Part shown: piece by piece, positions 34,099-44,097 of the stretch
How positions within the stretch are numbered: position 1 is the stretch's first letter
Layout: each line of letters opens with the position of its first letter
Assembly (NCBI RefSeq): GCF_036345995.1
Contig: NZ_CP107796.1
Coordinates: forward strand, 5,022,001-5,086,000
DNA from: Streptomyces sp. NBC_00557
GTDB lineage: Bacteria > Actinomycetota > Actinomycetes > Streptomycetales > Streptomycetaceae
Length of the DNA: 64,000 bases
Direction: 5' to 3'
Translations under genes and position numbers: made by a program
The notes under the pieces: generated by a model
Databases searched by the model: none
The model's input: the letters and a program-made list of their open reading frames with translations, nothing else
What the model was told of the DNA's origin: nothing

Positions 34099-36456
34099 GT
34101 GACCAGCAGATCCTGGACGTTCAGAGCGGCCGCGATCGGCGTGACGCTCGCGGCGGCCTCCGCCACGTTCGCCACGTTCGCCGTCGCGCAGGCGAGCACC
34201 CAGACCGGGCCCGCTGCCGTCAACCGGCACGACCCGGCCCCGGTGAAGCAGCGGGCGCACGACCTCGACGGCCCGCTCAGCAAGACCCAGGAAGCACAGC
34301 GCCGCGAGGCGCTCAGCCAGCTCATCTCGGGCAAGGCCAAGGCGCAGGAGCGCGACGGCTCCAAGGTCGTGGCGCTCAAGAGCCGCAAGGGCAGGAGCAA
34401 GTACGTCGAGCTGAGCCGGGAGAAGACCGACAAGATCTTCACGATCCTGGTGGAGTTCGGCGACCGGACCGACCCCAGGTACGGCGGCACCCCCGGCCCG
34501 CTGCACAACCGGATCGCCGCGCCGGACCGTACGAAGGACAACTCCACGGCCTGGCAGAAGGACTACAACCGGCAGCACTACCAGGACCTCTACTTCGGCA
34601 CCGGCAAGAAGACCCAGTCGCTGAAGAAGTACTACGAGAAGCAGTCCTCGGGCCGCTACTCGGTGGACGGCGAGGTCACGGACTGGGTCAAGGTCCCCTA
34701 CAACGAGGCCCGTTACGGCAACAACGCCTGCGGCCAGACCAACTGCTCCAGCGTCTGGAACATCGTCAGCGACGGTCTCAACGCCTGGGTCGCCCAGCAG
34801 AAGGCGGCCGGCAAGACCGACGCCGACATCAAGAAGGACCTCGCCCAGTACGACCAGTGGGACCGCTACGACTACGACGGCGACGGCGACTTCAACGAGC
34901 CCGACGGCTATGTCGACCACTTCCAGATCGTGCACGCCGGCGAGGACGAGTCCGCGGGCGGCGGCGCCCAGGGCAAGGACGCGATCTGGGCCCACCGCTG
35001 GTACGCCTTCGGCACCGACGCCGGCGCGACCGGCCCGGCGAACAACAAGCTCGGCGGCGCCCAGGTCGGCGACACCGGCGTCTGGGTCGGCGACTACACC
35101 ATCCAGCCGGAGAACGGCGGCCTCGGCGTCTTCGCCCACGAGTACGGCCACGACCTCGGCCTGCCGGACGAGTACGACACCGCGGGCGGCGACAACTCCA
35201 CCGGTTTCTGGACCCTGATGTCCTCCGGCTCCTGGCTCGGCACCGGCAAGGAGTCCATCGGCGACCTGCCCGGCGACCTCAACGCCTGGGACAAGCTGCA
35301 GCTGGGCTGGCTGAACTACGACACCGCCAAGGCCGGCACCCAGTCCACGCACAAGCTGGGCATCGCCGAGTACAACACCTGGGACAAGCAGGCCCTCGTG
35401 GTCACCCTGCCGGACAAGGCGGTCACCACCACGATCACCGAGCCGGCCGAGGGCAGGACCCAGTGGTGGAGCGGCAGCGGCAACGACCTGAAGAACACGC
35501 TGACCCGGACCGTGGACCTGACCGGCAAGTCCTCGGCGAAGCTGGACCTGGACGGCTGGTGGGCCATCGAGGACGGCTACGACTACCTGTACGCCGAGGT
35601 GTCCACGGACGGCGGCGCCAACTGGACCGCGCTGGACGGCACGGCGGACGGCCGGGCCCTGCCGAAGGACGGCAGCGGCAAGCCGGCGCTGACCGGCTTC
35701 TCGCAGACGCACAAGAAGCTGTCGTACTCCCTCGACGCCTACGCGGGCAAGAAGATCGACCTGCGCTTCCGCTACGCCACCGACGGCGGTGTCGCGGAGA
35801 ACGGCTTCACCGCCGACGAGATCACCGTGACCGCCGACAGCACCCCGGTCTTCTCCGACAACGCCGAGACCCAGGACGCCGGTTGGACCGCGGACGGCTT
35901 CTCCCGCATCGGCGCGTCCTTCACCAAGGACTACAAGCAGTACTACATCGCCGAGAACCGGCAGTACGTGTCGTACGACAAGACCCTGAAGACGGGTCCG
36001 TACAACTTCGGCTTCGCCTCGCGCCCCGACTGGGTGGAGCACTACCCGTACCAGAACGGCCTGTTGATCTGGAAGTGGGACACCTCCCAGGCGGACAACA
36101 ACACCAACAGCGCGAACGGACACCCCGGTTCGGGTCTGATCCTGCCGGTCGACTCGCACCCGAAGGCGCTGAAGTGGTCCGACGGCACACTGATCCGGGG
36201 CCGCATCCAGGCCTACGACTCGCCGTTCAGCCTGTACGGCACCGACGGCGTCACGCTGCACAAGGCGGACGTCCCGACGGTGATCAAGGCGTCGAAGGGT
36301 GTTCCGGTCTTCAACGACCACACCAGCACCTACTACGACCCGTCGAACCCCACCGCGGGTGTGCAGGTCACTGACACCAACACCAAGATCGCGATCGTCA
36401 AGGAGGCCAGGAACGGCTCGACGATCTTGCTGAAGGTCGGCCCTGCGGTGAAGTAG
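34099..36456 (+). CDS. Secreted immune inhibitor A-like metalloprotease, M6 family
   Basis: 785 residues with a signal peptide (about 1-32, cleavage after AQA). The pro-region runs to about 110. Zinc site H347-E348-Y-G-H351 in FAHEYGHDLGLPDEYD; Met-turn in GFWTLMSSG. The C-terminal half holds beta-sandwich modules (around LDLDGWWAIEDGYDYLYAEVSTDGG). An extracellular neutral protease likely feeding on proteins. GTG 34099 has GGGGAGGAAC just upstream. Single gene between a terminator and a palindromic operator candidate. Confidence 0.92.
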   Translation: MTSRSWTFRAAAIGVTLAAASATFATFAVAQASTQTGPAAVNRHDPAPVKQRAHDLDGPLSKTQEAQRREALSQLISGKAKAQERDGSKVVALKSRKGRSKYVELSREKTDKIFTILVEFGDRTDPRYGGTPGPLHNRIAAPDRTKDNSTAWQKDYNRQHYQDLYFGTGKKTQSLKKYYEKQSSGRYSVDGEVTDWVKVPYNEARYGNNACGQTNCSSVWNIVSDGLNAWVAQQKAAGKTDADIKKDLAQYDQWDRYDYDGDGDFNEPDGYVDHFQIVHAGEDESAGGGAQGKDAIWAHRWYAFGTDAGATGPANNKLGGAQVGDTGVWVGDYTIQPENGGLGVFAHEYGHDLGLPDEYDTAGGDNSTGFWTLMSSGSWLGTGKESIGDLPGDLNAWDKLQLGWLNYDTAKAGTQSTHKLGIAEYNTWDKQALVVTLPDKAVTTTITEPAEGRTQWWSGSGNDLKNTLTRTVDLTGKSSAKLDLDGWWAIEDGYDYLYAEVSTDGGANWTALDGTADGRALPKDGSGKPALTGFSQTHKKLSYSLDAYAGKKIDLRFRYATDGGVAENGFTADEITVTADSTPVFSDNAETQDAGWTADGFSRIGASFTKDYKQYYIAENRQYVSYDKTLKTGPYNFGFASRPDWVEHYPYQNGLLIWKWDTSQADNNTNSANGHPGSGLILPVDSHPKALKWSDGTLIRGRIQAYDSPFSLYGTDGVTLHKADVPTVIKASKGVPVFNDHTSTYYDPSNPTAGVQVTDTNTKIAIVKEARNGSTILLKVGPAVK

Positions 36457-36482
36457 TCCGCGTTTTCGCAGGTCAGAGGCGT

Positions 36483-36523
36483 ATCGACGGCGACCCCTTG
36501 GCGGGTCGCCGTCGATCGTGTTT
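36483..36523 (+). terminator. Strong terminator after M6 protease
   Basis: ATCGACGGCGACCC pairs perfectly with GGGTCGCCGTCGAT (14 pairs) around a six-base loop, then CGTGTTT. Confidence 0.85.
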
Positions 36524-36577
36524 AGGTGCGTCCTGTGGACCGCTTATTGACACCGACCGAAACGGGGATGTGACCGC

Positions 36578-36898
36578 ATGGCCGCTGGAGGCTTCTGCAA
36601 GCTGCCGAACGGCACGGTCGTGGTGGCACTGAACCTGCCCTACGACTCCGCCGGGGTGCGGGTCCTGGTGCACGCCCAGAACCGCGCCCGAGCCCTGACC
36701 AGGCTCCGCAACCTGGGGCTGCGCGCCATCTACCTGCGGGGGAACGCCGCGCCCCCGACGCCGGACGAGATCACGGCGGTACTGCACCACCCGGACGGCC
36801 TGATATGGCGCACGGCACCGGCCGGCAACGGTGTCATGGTGAACGAGCTGTGGCACCCGATCAGAGCGCTCCTTCGCAGGTCGGCGGTGGTGCGGTAG
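36578..36898 (+). CDS. Conserved hypothetical protein
   Basis: 106 residues, soluble, no signal peptide or membrane segment. Begins MAAGGFCKLPNGTVVVALNL; rich in Arg/Leu in the middle (RARALTRLRNLGLRAIYLRG). No family I can name. ATG 36578 has GGGGAT upstream. It is single, between a terminator and the convergent pncA gene. Coding is supported by codon bias and start context, not by homology. Confidence 0.6.
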   Translation: MAAGGFCKLPNGTVVVALNLPYDSAGVRVLVHAQNRARALTRLRNLGLRAIYLRGNAAPPTPDEITAVLHHPDGLIWRTAPAGNGVMVNELWHPIRALLRRSAVVR

Positions 36899-36974
36899 CC
36901 GTGGGGCGCGCGGTTCGGGTGCGGGTCCGCCGTGGCTGCCCGCGCCGTTCCCCGCGCCCCTTCGGAACGCGTCC

Positions 36975-37568
36975 CTAACCGCTCACCACCGGCTTGCCGG
37001 TGAGCTCGACCCCCGCCTCCCGCAGTTCCTCCAGCGCCCGCTCCGTCGTCTCCGGAGCGACCCCCGCCGTGAGGTCCAGCAGCACCTGGGTGCGGAAGCC
37101 CTCCCTGGCGGCGTCCAGGGCGGTGGCCCGCACGCAGTGGTCGGTTGCTATGCCGACCACGTCGACCTCGTCGATGTGGCGGGCGCGGAGCCAGTCCGCC
37201 AGCGGGACGCCGTTCTCCTCCTTGCCCTCGAAGCCGCTGTAGGCGGCCGAGTACTCGCCCTTGGAGAAGACCGCGTCGACCGCGCCGGAGGCGACGGCGG
37301 GGGCGAAGTTGGGGTGGAAGCCCACCCCCTCCGTGCCCGCGACGCAGTGCGCGGGCCAGGAGTGGACGAAGTCCGGGTTGTCGGCGAAGTGACCGCCGGG
37401 CGCGATGTGGTGGTCCCGGGTGGCCACCACATGGCGGTATCCGGAGCCCGCCGCCTGGCCGATCAGCTCGGTGATGGCGGCGGCCACGTCCGCACCTCCG
37501 GCCACCGCGAGGCTGCCCCCCTCGCAGAAGTCGTTCTGCACGTCTACGACGATCAAGGCGCGGCGCAT
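36975..37568 (-). CDS. pncA: Nicotinamidase
   Basis: 197 residues, isochorismatase-like fold. Hydrolyses nicotinamide to nicotinate for NAD salvage. Catalytic triad D9 (VVDVQNDF), K103 (FSKGEYSAAY) and C145 (ATDHCVRA); metal-binding residues in TRDHHIAPGGHF. ATG 37568 has an AAGGA site upstream on its strand. It lies downstream of pncB, whose product uses the nicotinate made here; 116 bases separate them. Confidence 0.94.
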   Translation of the reverse strand: MRRALIVVDVQNDFCEGGSLAVAGGADVAAAITELIGQAAGSGYRHVVATRDHHIAPGGHFADNPDFVHSWPAHCVAGTEGVGFHPNFAPAVASGAVDAVFSKGEYSAAYSGFEGKEENGVPLADWLRARHIDEVDVVGIATDHCVRATALDAAREGFRTQVLLDLTAGVAPETTERALEELREAGVELTGKPVVSG

Positions 37569-37684
37569 GGTGGGTGTCCTTCGACTGTGAATGGAGTAAC
37601 TGAGCCTAGAGACTTACGGGCCCGTACGGGAGAGGGCGTCGGACGGGGGCGGGCGGCGGTCCCGTTCTGGCTACCCGAGTCCCC

Positions 37685-39013
37685 TCAGACGTACTCCGTC
37701 GGAATGACGGGTTCCCCCCGGGAGAGCTGGGTCGCGGACAGCGGCAGGTTCGCACGGGCGGCCTTGTGGCGGTCCCTGGGCACGTCCAGCGGCTCCCGGG
37801 CGACGATGTCCCCGCCCTTGACCAGCTGGACCAGCAGCTGCCGGTCGGTCAGCTCCGCCGGCACCGGCCCGGTGCCCACGACCTCGGCCTGAGCGACCCC
37901 GTCCTCGTCCAGCCGGCGTGCCGCCCACTTGCGGCCGCCGATGGAGGTCTTGCCGCCGCTGGACTTCTTCGCGACCGGCACCAGCGGCGCCCCGGGGTCG
38001 CCGGACTCGGCGCGGGCGACCAGCTTGTAGACCATGGAGCAGGTCGGATGCCCGGAGCCGGTGACCAGCTGCGTGCCGACGCCGTACGCGTCCACGGGGG
38101 CGGCGGCGAGCGAGGCGATCGCGTACTCGTCCAGGTCGGACGTGACGACGATCTTCGTGTTCGTGGCGCCCAGCTCGTCCAGCTGCTGCCGGACCCGGTG
38201 CGCGACGAGCAGCAGGTCGCCGGAGTCGATGCGGACGGCGCCCAGTTCGGGGCCGGCCACCTCCACCGCCGTACGGACGGCCTCGGCGACGTCGTAGGTG
38301 TCCACGAGCAGGGTGGTGCCCCGGCCGAGGCTGTCGACCTGGGCCCGGAAGGCGTCCCGCTCGCGGTCGTGCAGCAGCGTGAAGGCGTGCGCGGAGGTGC
38401 CGACGGTCGGGATGCCGTAGCGGAAGCCGGCCGCCAGGTCCGAGGTGGTCGCGAAGCCGCCGACGTACGCGGCGCGCGCGGCGGCGACCGCGGACAGCTC
38501 GTGGGTGCGGCGGGCGCCCATCTCGATCAGCGGGCGGTCCCCGGCGGCGGAGGCCATCCGGGAGGCCGCGGCGGCGATCGCGGAGTCGTGGTTGAGGATG
38601 GACAGGATCACCGTCTCCAGCAGCACGCACTCGGCGAAGGAGCCCTCGACGCGCATGATCGGCGAGCCGGGGAAGTACACCTCGCCCTCCGGGTAGCCCC
38701 AGATGTCACCGCTGAAGCGGTAGCCGGCGAGCCACGCCAGGGTCTCCTCGTCGACGATCTTCCGCTCGCGCAGGAAGCCGAGGACGCCCTCGTCGAAGCG
38801 GAAGTTCTCCACCGCGTCCAGGACGCGCCCGGTGCCCGCCACGACGCCGTAGCGGCGTCCTTCCGGCAGCCGCCGGGAGAAGACCTCGAACACGCTGCGC
38901 CGTTCGGCCGTACCGCCCTTCAGCGCGGCCTGCAGCATCGTCAGCTCGTACTGGTCCGTGAAGAGCGCCGTCGAGGGAACGTTCACCGGCAGCCCAAGGT
39001 CCGCTGTGTTCAT
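37685..39013 (-). CDS. pncB: Nicotinate phosphoribosyltransferase
   Basis: 442 residues. Makes nicotinate mononucleotide from nicotinate and PRPP. Motifs: [14 protein letters not shown] at the N-terminus, [25 protein letters not shown] (with the phosphorylated His), [12 protein letters not shown] and [14 protein letters not shown] 39013 lacks a Shine-Dalgarno and has TACGAT eight bases upstream, consistent with a leaderless mRNA. Divergent from clpS with 57 bases between; forms a salvage pair with pncA. Confidence 0.95.
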   Translation of the reverse strand: MNTADLGLPVNVPSTALFTDQYELTMLQAALKGGTAERRSVFEVFSRRLPEGRRYGVVAGTGRVLDAVENFRFDEGVLGFLRERKIVDEETLAWLAGYRFSGDIWGYPEGEVYFPGSPIMRVEGSFAECVLLETVILSILNHDSAIAAAASRMASAAGDRPLIEMGARRTHELSAVAAARAAYVGGFATTSDLAAGFRYGIPTVGTSAHAFTLLHDRERDAFRAQVDSLGRGTTLLVDTYDVAEAVRTAVEVAGPELGAVRIDSGDLLLVAHRVRQQLDELGATNTKIVVTSDLDEYAIASLAAAPVDAYGVGTQLVTGSGHPTCSMVYKLVARAESGDPGAPLVPVAKKSSGGKTSIGGRKWAARRLDEDGVAQAEVVGTGPVPAELTDRQLLVQLVKGGDIVAREPLDVPRDRHKAARANLPLSATQLSRGEPVIPTEYV

Positions 39014-39021
39014 AGTGCTGG

Positions 39022-39027
39022 ATCGTA
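39022..39027 (-). promoter_or_regulatory. Candidate -10 box of leaderless pncB
   Basis: TACGAT on the minus strand, eight bases before ATG 39013, with no Shine-Dalgarno in between. Confidence 0.4.
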
Positions 39028-39070
39028 CTCCCTTTTCGTCGGTGTGACGATTTCCGGGCTCCGTGGCAGC

Positions 39071-39388
39071 ATGGGCAGTGTGACGTCACCCGCGCCCGTA
39101 GAGATCGAACGCCCCGAGTCGGCGGAGGAGGTCTTCGCCGTACCCGAGCCCGACGTCCCCTGGGTCACCATCGTGCACAACGACCCGGTCAACCTCATGA
39201 GCTATGTGACGTACGTCTTCCAGACGTACTTCGGCTACTCCAAGGACAAGGCCACCAAGCTCATGCTCGACGTCCACCACAAGGGCCGGGCCGTCGTCTC
39301 CAGCGGGACGCGCGAGGAGATGGAACGCGACGTGCAGGCGATGCACGGCTACGGTCTGTGGGCCACCCTCCAGCAGGACCGCAAATGA
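39071..39388 (+). CDS. clpS: ATP-dependent Clp protease adaptor ClpS
   Basis: 105 residues from ATG 39071, or 102 from GTG 39080; neither has a good ribosome site. Recruits N-end-rule substrates to ClpA/ClpC. The core [20 protein letters not shown] has the substrate-binding N-D pair, and [12 protein letters not shown] follows. The N-terminal 30 residues are an acidic, Pro-rich tail. Followed 42 bases later by the DUF2017 gene, its usual actinobacterial partner. Confidence 0.93.
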   Translation: MGSVTSPAPVEIERPESAEEVFAVPEPDVPWVTIVHNDPVNLMSYVTYVFQTYFGYSKDKATKLMLDVHHKGRAVVSSGTREEMERDVQAMHGYGLWATLQQDRK

Positions 39389-39430
39389 CCCGACCCCGTC
39401 CGCCGCACCGGAAGTAGCGAACTCACTTAC

Positions 39431-40036
39431 ATGCCCGGACACTTCGAACCGCTCCCCGGCGGTGGCGCGGCCGTCGCGCTCGACGCCGTCGAGATCTCGA
39501 TCATCCGCTCGCTGGCCGTCCAGCTGCTGGAGCTCATCGGCCCCGGCCCCGGCGCGGACAGCCCGGAGGACCCGCTCGCGGAGCTGTTCGCCGACGGCCC
39601 GAGCGAACCGCCCGCCGACCCGGTGCTCCAAAGGCTCTTCCCGGACGCCTACAGCGACCCGGAGGAGGCGCCGCACTCGCCCGCCGAGGCCGAGGAGCGG
39701 CGGGCCCACTCCGCCGAGTTCCGCCGCTACACCGAGAACGACCTGCGGGCCGGCAAGCGGGACAACGCGCTCGCGGTGATCCGCGCCCTGGACGCCCTCG
39801 CCCCGGTGGACGAGGGCGGCGCGGTGCTGAAGCTGACGCCCCAGGACTCCCAGCGGTGGCTCGGCGCCCTGAACGACCTGCGCCTCGCGATCGGCATCCG
39901 GCTGGAGATCACCGACGAGGACGACACCGACCTGCTCTACCGGCTCCCGGACGAGGACCCGCGCAAGCCGATGCTGATGGCGTATCTGTGGCTCGGCGGC
40001 CTCCAGGAGACCCTCGTCCACACACTGATGCCGTAA
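39431..40036 (+). CDS. DUF2017 family protein
   Basis: 201 residues, soluble. LDAVEISIIRSLAVQLLELIGP at the start and QRWLGALNDLRLAIGIRLEIT near the C-terminus are typical. Role unknown; it is regularly adjacent to clpS in actinobacteria, which suggests a part in protein turnover. ATG 39431. Followed by a 354-base gap. Confidence 0.88.
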   Translation: MPGHFEPLPGGGAAVALDAVEISIIRSLAVQLLELIGPGPGADSPEDPLAELFADGPSEPPADPVLQRLFPDAYSDPEEAPHSPAEAEERRAHSAEFRRYTENDLRAGKRDNALAVIRALDALAPVDEGGAVLKLTPQDSQRWLGALNDLRLAIGIRLEITDEDDTDLLYRLPDEDPRKPMLMAYLWLGGLQETLVHTLMP

Positions 40037-40390
40037 ACCGGGCATTTTACGGTGCTCGATTGTTCGCTCAGCGGACGCTCAAATCCGGATAACGATCCCG
40101 TCACCGTTGCGGCCTGGTTTGCCCGTTCAGTGCATCGTCTGTCCGCTTCTTCCTGTGGGCTGCGCCACAATCGACCGCTGTGATCATTGTTGCGGCCGTG
40201 ATAAATCTTCACGATCGCCCGGCCGACGCCACCCATGTCCGGCCGGGTGCGCCACCGAGCCGACGACCGTCGGCCAGGCTCAGCGGAGCCGGCGAAGCCG
40301 GGCCCGCTCGCTCCAGCAATCCGGGGGGATCGAAACCCGGTCCGAGGCCGAGGTGAGGCCCGGGTCGGCATGGAGAAAGGCGCACCACAC
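40037..40390. other. Long 5' leader region of permease gene
   Basis: No credible gene. The left part is AT-richer and has the inverted repeat CGTGATAAATCTTCACG (40197-40213: CGTGA and TCACG arms). The right part is GC-rich and foldable (for example GGCTCAGCGGAGCC near 40279). It could be a promoter plus a structured leader. I could not match it to a known riboswitch. Confidence 0.4.
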
Positions 40391-41824
40391 ATGACCTCAG
40401 CGCAGGTCGACCAGCATCGCGACGGCATGGAAGCCGCGCCGGCCGACAGCGAGGGCGGCGAGGGATACCAGCGCGGGCTCGGGGCCCGGCAGATCCAGAT
40501 GATCGCCATCGGCGGTGCCATCGGCACCGGCCTGTTCCTCGGCGCGGGCAAGGGCATTTCCAAGGCGGGACCGAGCCTGATCCTGGCCTACGCGGTCGCG
40601 GGCCTCGTCATCTTCCTGATCATGCGGGCACTCGGCGAACTGCTGATGTACCGCCCGGTGTCGGGTTCGTTCTCGGAGTACGCGCGCGAGTTCATCGGCC
40701 CCTTCGCGGGCTTCGTCACCGGCTGGACGTACTGGCTGTTCTGGGTGGTCACCGGCATCACCGAGGTCACGGCCGCGGCCGCCTACATGACGTACTGGTT
40801 CGACGTCCCGCAGTGGGTCTCGGCCCTGGTCTTCACGGTCGTGCTGTACGGCGCCAACCTGATCTCCGTGAAGCTCTTCGGCGAGCTGGAGTTCTGGTTC
40901 TCCATGGTCAAGGTCACCGCGATCATCGGCATGATCCTGATCTGCGCCGGCATCCTGACCATCGGCTTCTCCGACGCCGGCGACACCGCGTCCGTGAGCC
41001 ACCTGTGGAGCGACGGCGGCTTCTTCCCGCACGGCGTCGGCAACACCCTGATGACCCTGCAGATGGTCATGTTCGCCTTCCTCGCCGTCGAGCTGGTCGG
41101 CGTCACCGCGGGTGAGTCCAAGGACCCCAAGACGGTGCTGCCGAAGGCGATCAACACCGTGCCGTGGCGCATCGCCGTGTTCTACGTCGGCGCGCTGATC
41201 ATGATCCTGTCGGTCGTGCCGTGGACCAACTTCCACCCCGGCGTGAGCCCCTTCGTGGCCGCCTTCCAGAAGATGGGCCTCGCCGCCGGCGCCGGCATCG
41301 TGAACTTCGTCGTGCTCACCGCCGCGCTGTCCTCCTGCAACTCCGGTATGTACTCCACCGGCCGCATGCTGCGCGACCTGGCGCTCAACAGCCAGGGCCC
41401 GAAGTTCTTCACCAGGCTGACGCGCAGCGGTACCCCGCTGGCCGGCACCACGTTCTCCGCCGCGCTGATGCTGGTCGGCGTCTGGATCAACTACCAGTGG
41501 CCGGGCAAGGCGTTCGACTACGTCGTCTCCTTCGCGACCATCTCCGGCATGTGGGCCTGGATCGTCATCCTGCTCTGCCAGATCCGCTACCGGGCCAGGG
41601 CCGACCGCGGGGAGCTGCCGCAGAGCGAGTTCCGCGCGCCGGGAGCGCCGTACACGAGCGTCGTCGCGCTGGCCTTCATCTTCATGGTGATCGTACTGAT
41701 GGGTATCGACAAGGACGCCCGGGTCTCGCTTTACTGTGCTCCGCTGTGGGCCGCGATCCTCGGCGTCTCCTACTGGGCGCTCCGGCGCCGCAACCCGGAC
41801 GCCGCGGCCTTCAGGAAGCGCTGA
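40391..41824 (+). CDS. Amino-acid permease of the CycA/AnsP group
   Basis: 477 residues with 12 helices. IAIGGAIGTGLFLGAGKGI in helix 1, GWTYWLFWVVTGITEVTA in helix 3-4, VKLFGELEFWFSMVKV and NFVVLTAALSSCNSGMYSTGRML fit the AAT family. By eye it is closest to CycA (D-serine/D-alanine/glycine), but the L-asparagine permease AnsP is also similar, so the substrate stays open. ATG 40391 has GGAGAAAGG ten bases upstream; ATG 40370 is an alternative. Confidence 0.85.
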   Translation: MTSAQVDQHRDGMEAAPADSEGGEGYQRGLGARQIQMIAIGGAIGTGLFLGAGKGISKAGPSLILAYAVAGLVIFLIMRALGELLMYRPVSGSFSEYAREFIGPFAGFVTGWTYWLFWVVTGITEVTAAAAYMTYWFDVPQWVSALVFTVVLYGANLISVKLFGELEFWFSMVKVTAIIGMILICAGILTIGFSDAGDTASVSHLWSDGGFFPHGVGNTLMTLQMVMFAFLAVELVGVTAGESKDPKTVLPKAINTVPWRIAVFYVGALIMILSVVPWTNFHPGVSPFVAAFQKMGLAAGAGIVNFVVLTAALSSCNSGMYSTGRMLRDLALNSQGPKFFTRLTRSGTPLAGTTFSAALMLVGVWINYQWPGKAFDYVVSFATISGMWAWIVILLCQIRYRARADRGELPQSEFRAPGAPYTSVVALAFIFMVIVLMGIDKDARVSLYCAPLWAAILGVSYWALRRRNPDAAAFRKR

Positions 41825-42013
41825 CCCTCTCCGAGGACGTCCAGCCGCACGGGGCTCTCGTGGCGCCCCGTTCGCGGCTGCCGCTCAGGACGTCCGCCAT
41901 GTGGGCCGTTCCGTACCACCTCTCGGTACGGAACGGCCCGCCCGTCTCCCGCCACCGCCCTGCCTGACGCCCTTCGCGCGGCCCCTTTTGATTTCCTGCT
42001 TATCCTGACGAGC

Positions 42014-42436
42014 ATGCTGACCATCACCCAGGCCCTCGTCGACCAGATCGTCGCCCACGCGCGCAAGGACCACCCCGACGAGGCGTGCGGCGTCGTGGCG
42101 GGCCCGGCGGGCTCGGACCGTCCCGAGCGCTTCATCCCCATGCTGAACGCGGCGATGTCGCCGACCTTCTACGAGTTCGACTCGGGCGACCTGCTCCGCC
42201 TCTACCGCGACATGGACGACCGCGACGAGGAGCCGGTGGTCATCTACCACTCCCACACCGCCACCGAGGCCTACCCCTCGCGCACCGACATCTCCTACGC
42301 CAACGAGCCCGGCGCCCACTACGTCCTGGTCTCCACCCGCGACACCGACGACCTCGGCGACTTCCAGTTCCGCTCCTTCCGGATCGTGGACGGGGAGGTC
42401 ACCGAGGAGGAGGTCAGGATCGTGGAGGCCTACTAG
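42014..42436 (+). CDS. mec: JAMM/MPN zinc peptidase of the CysO pathway
   Basis: 140 residues, M67 family. JAMM motif complete: E23 (PDEACGVVAG), H79-S-H81-x7-S89-xx-D92 (YHSHTATEAYPSRTD). In Mycobacterium tuberculosis Mec releases cysteine from the CysO-cysteine adduct made by CysM. Here CysO ends in GG-Met-Ala, so a processing step that exposes the Gly-Gly end is also possible, as in the QbsD-type systems. ATG 42014 follows TCCTGACGAGC. It precedes cysO by 282 bases containing a leader peptide. Confidence 0.9.
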   Translation: MLTITQALVDQIVAHARKDHPDEACGVVAGPAGSDRPERFIPMLNAAMSPTFYEFDSGDLLRLYRDMDDRDEEPVVIYHSHTATEAYPSRTDISYANEPGAHYVLVSTRDTDDLGDFQFRSFRIVDGEVTEEEVRIVEAY

Positions 42437-42506
42437 TCGCGGTTCTGGTCTCGCGCTTCGGACGAAATCCGTCCGGGATGCGGGATCACACTCCGGCATG
42501 CGGGCC

Positions 42507-42533
42507 GGGAATCGATACGATGACCCCATGGTT
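42507..42533 (+). promoter_or_regulatory. SigmaR-like promoter overlapping the leader start
   Basis: GGGAAT at 42507-42512 and GTT at 42531-42533, with exactly 18 bases between GGAAT and GTT, match the SigmaR consensus GGAAT-N18-GTT. It would start transcription inside the leader ORF, after its ATG. From memory cysM is in the S. coelicolor thiol-stress regulon. Eight matched bases can occur by chance in a window this size, so position is the main support. Confidence 0.55.
42516..42521 (+). promoter_or_regulatory. -10 box for the leaderless leader peptide
   Basis: TACGAT ends six bases before ATG 42528, the spacing for a transcript whose first base is the A of ATG. No Shine-Dalgarno precedes it. 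Confidence 0.55.
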
Positions 42534-42623
42534 CTTACCGACGTGAGCGACAACGCGCCGGGCACGCTGCTCGTGGCGCGGCTGCACGTCGACCTGTGCA
42601 GGCTGAACAGCGCCATCTGTTGA
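42528..42623 (+). CDS. Cysteine leader peptide (uORF) before cysO
   Basis: 31 codons: MVLTDVSDNAPG then LLVARLHVDLCRLNSAIC-stop. The C-terminal R-L-H-V-D-L-C-R-x-x-S-A-x-C pattern is that of the leader peptides annotated before sulfur and cysteine genes in Streptomyces. Two Cys codons, the last one just before the stop, suit ribosome stalling or slowing when charged tRNA-Cys is scarce. A leaderless start is supported by TACGAT. Lies 96 bases before cysO. Mycobacteria have Cys-rich leaderless uORFs at the same pathway, but upstream of mec; here it separates mec from cysO. Confidence 0.75.
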   Translation: MVLTDVSDNAPGTLLVARLHVDLCRLNSAIC

Positions 42624-42654
42624 TCCACTCCGCTGCGCCCGTCCGGCCGTGAGC

Positions 42655-42674
42655 CGCGGCGCGGCCCCGCCGCG
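42655..42674 (+). promoter_or_regulatory. GC-rich hairpin between leader and cysO
   Basis: CGCGGCG and CGCCGCG (7 pairs) around CGGCCC, 31 bases after the leader stop and 44 before the cysO start. No U-tract follows, so it fits a translational or Rho-linked attenuator better than an intrinsic terminator. Confidence 0.4.
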
Positions 42675-42718
42675 CGCCTGACCGAACCGCCGACACCTTC
42701 CGACAGGAGCCCTGAGCC

Positions 42719-42997
42719 ATGGCCATCGAGGTCCGCATCCCGACCATCCTCCGCACCTACACCGACGGTCAGAAGGCGGTGGAGGGCACCGGGAACACCC
42801 TCGCCGAGCTGTTCGCCGACCTCGAGACCCGGCACGCGGGCATCCAGGACCGCATCGTGGACGAGGGCAAGCTGCGCCGCTTCGTCAACGTGTACCTGAA
42901 CGACGAGGACGTCCGCTTCATCGACGGCATCGACACCAAGCTGTCGGACGGCGACACCGTGACGATCCTGCCGGCCGTGGCCGGCGGTATGGCCTGA
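42719..42997 (+). CDS. cysO: Sulfur-carrier protein CysO (ThiS/MoaD fold)
   Basis: 92 residues. Ubiquitin-like sulfur carrier; its C-terminal thiocarboxylate donates sulfide to O-phosphoserine on CysM. IRVPTILR-like start (VRIPTILRTYTDGQKAVEG), FVNVYLNDEDVRFIDGIDT, DGDTVTILPAVAGGMA. The functional Gly-Gly is followed by Met-Ala, so the protein is a precursor unless these residues are removed. ATG 42719 has AGGAG nine bases upstream. Nine bases from cysM, hence an operon. Confidence 0.93.
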   Translation: MAIEVRIPTILRTYTDGQKAVEGTGNTLAELFADLETRHAGIQDRIVDEGKLRRFVNVYLNDEDVRFIDGIDTKLSDGDTVTILPAVAGGMA

Positions 42998-43957
<960 letters not shown>

Positions 43958-43989
43958 CCCCGCGGCCCGGCACCCCCCAAGCACGGCCC

Positions 43990-44011
43990 AGCCCCCTCTT
44001 ATGAGGGGGCT
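43990..44011 (+). terminator. Terminator after cysM
   Basis: AGCCCCCTC and GAGGGGGCT (9 pairs) around TTAT. The T-tract is weak. Confidence 0.7.
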
Positions 44012-44097
44012 AAGCCATTCCTACGGCAGGGCAAAGAATTCCGCCCGGTACTGCCGGTAACGCCTGGGGCAAGGCTACGTTCCTCCCGCACCTGGCA

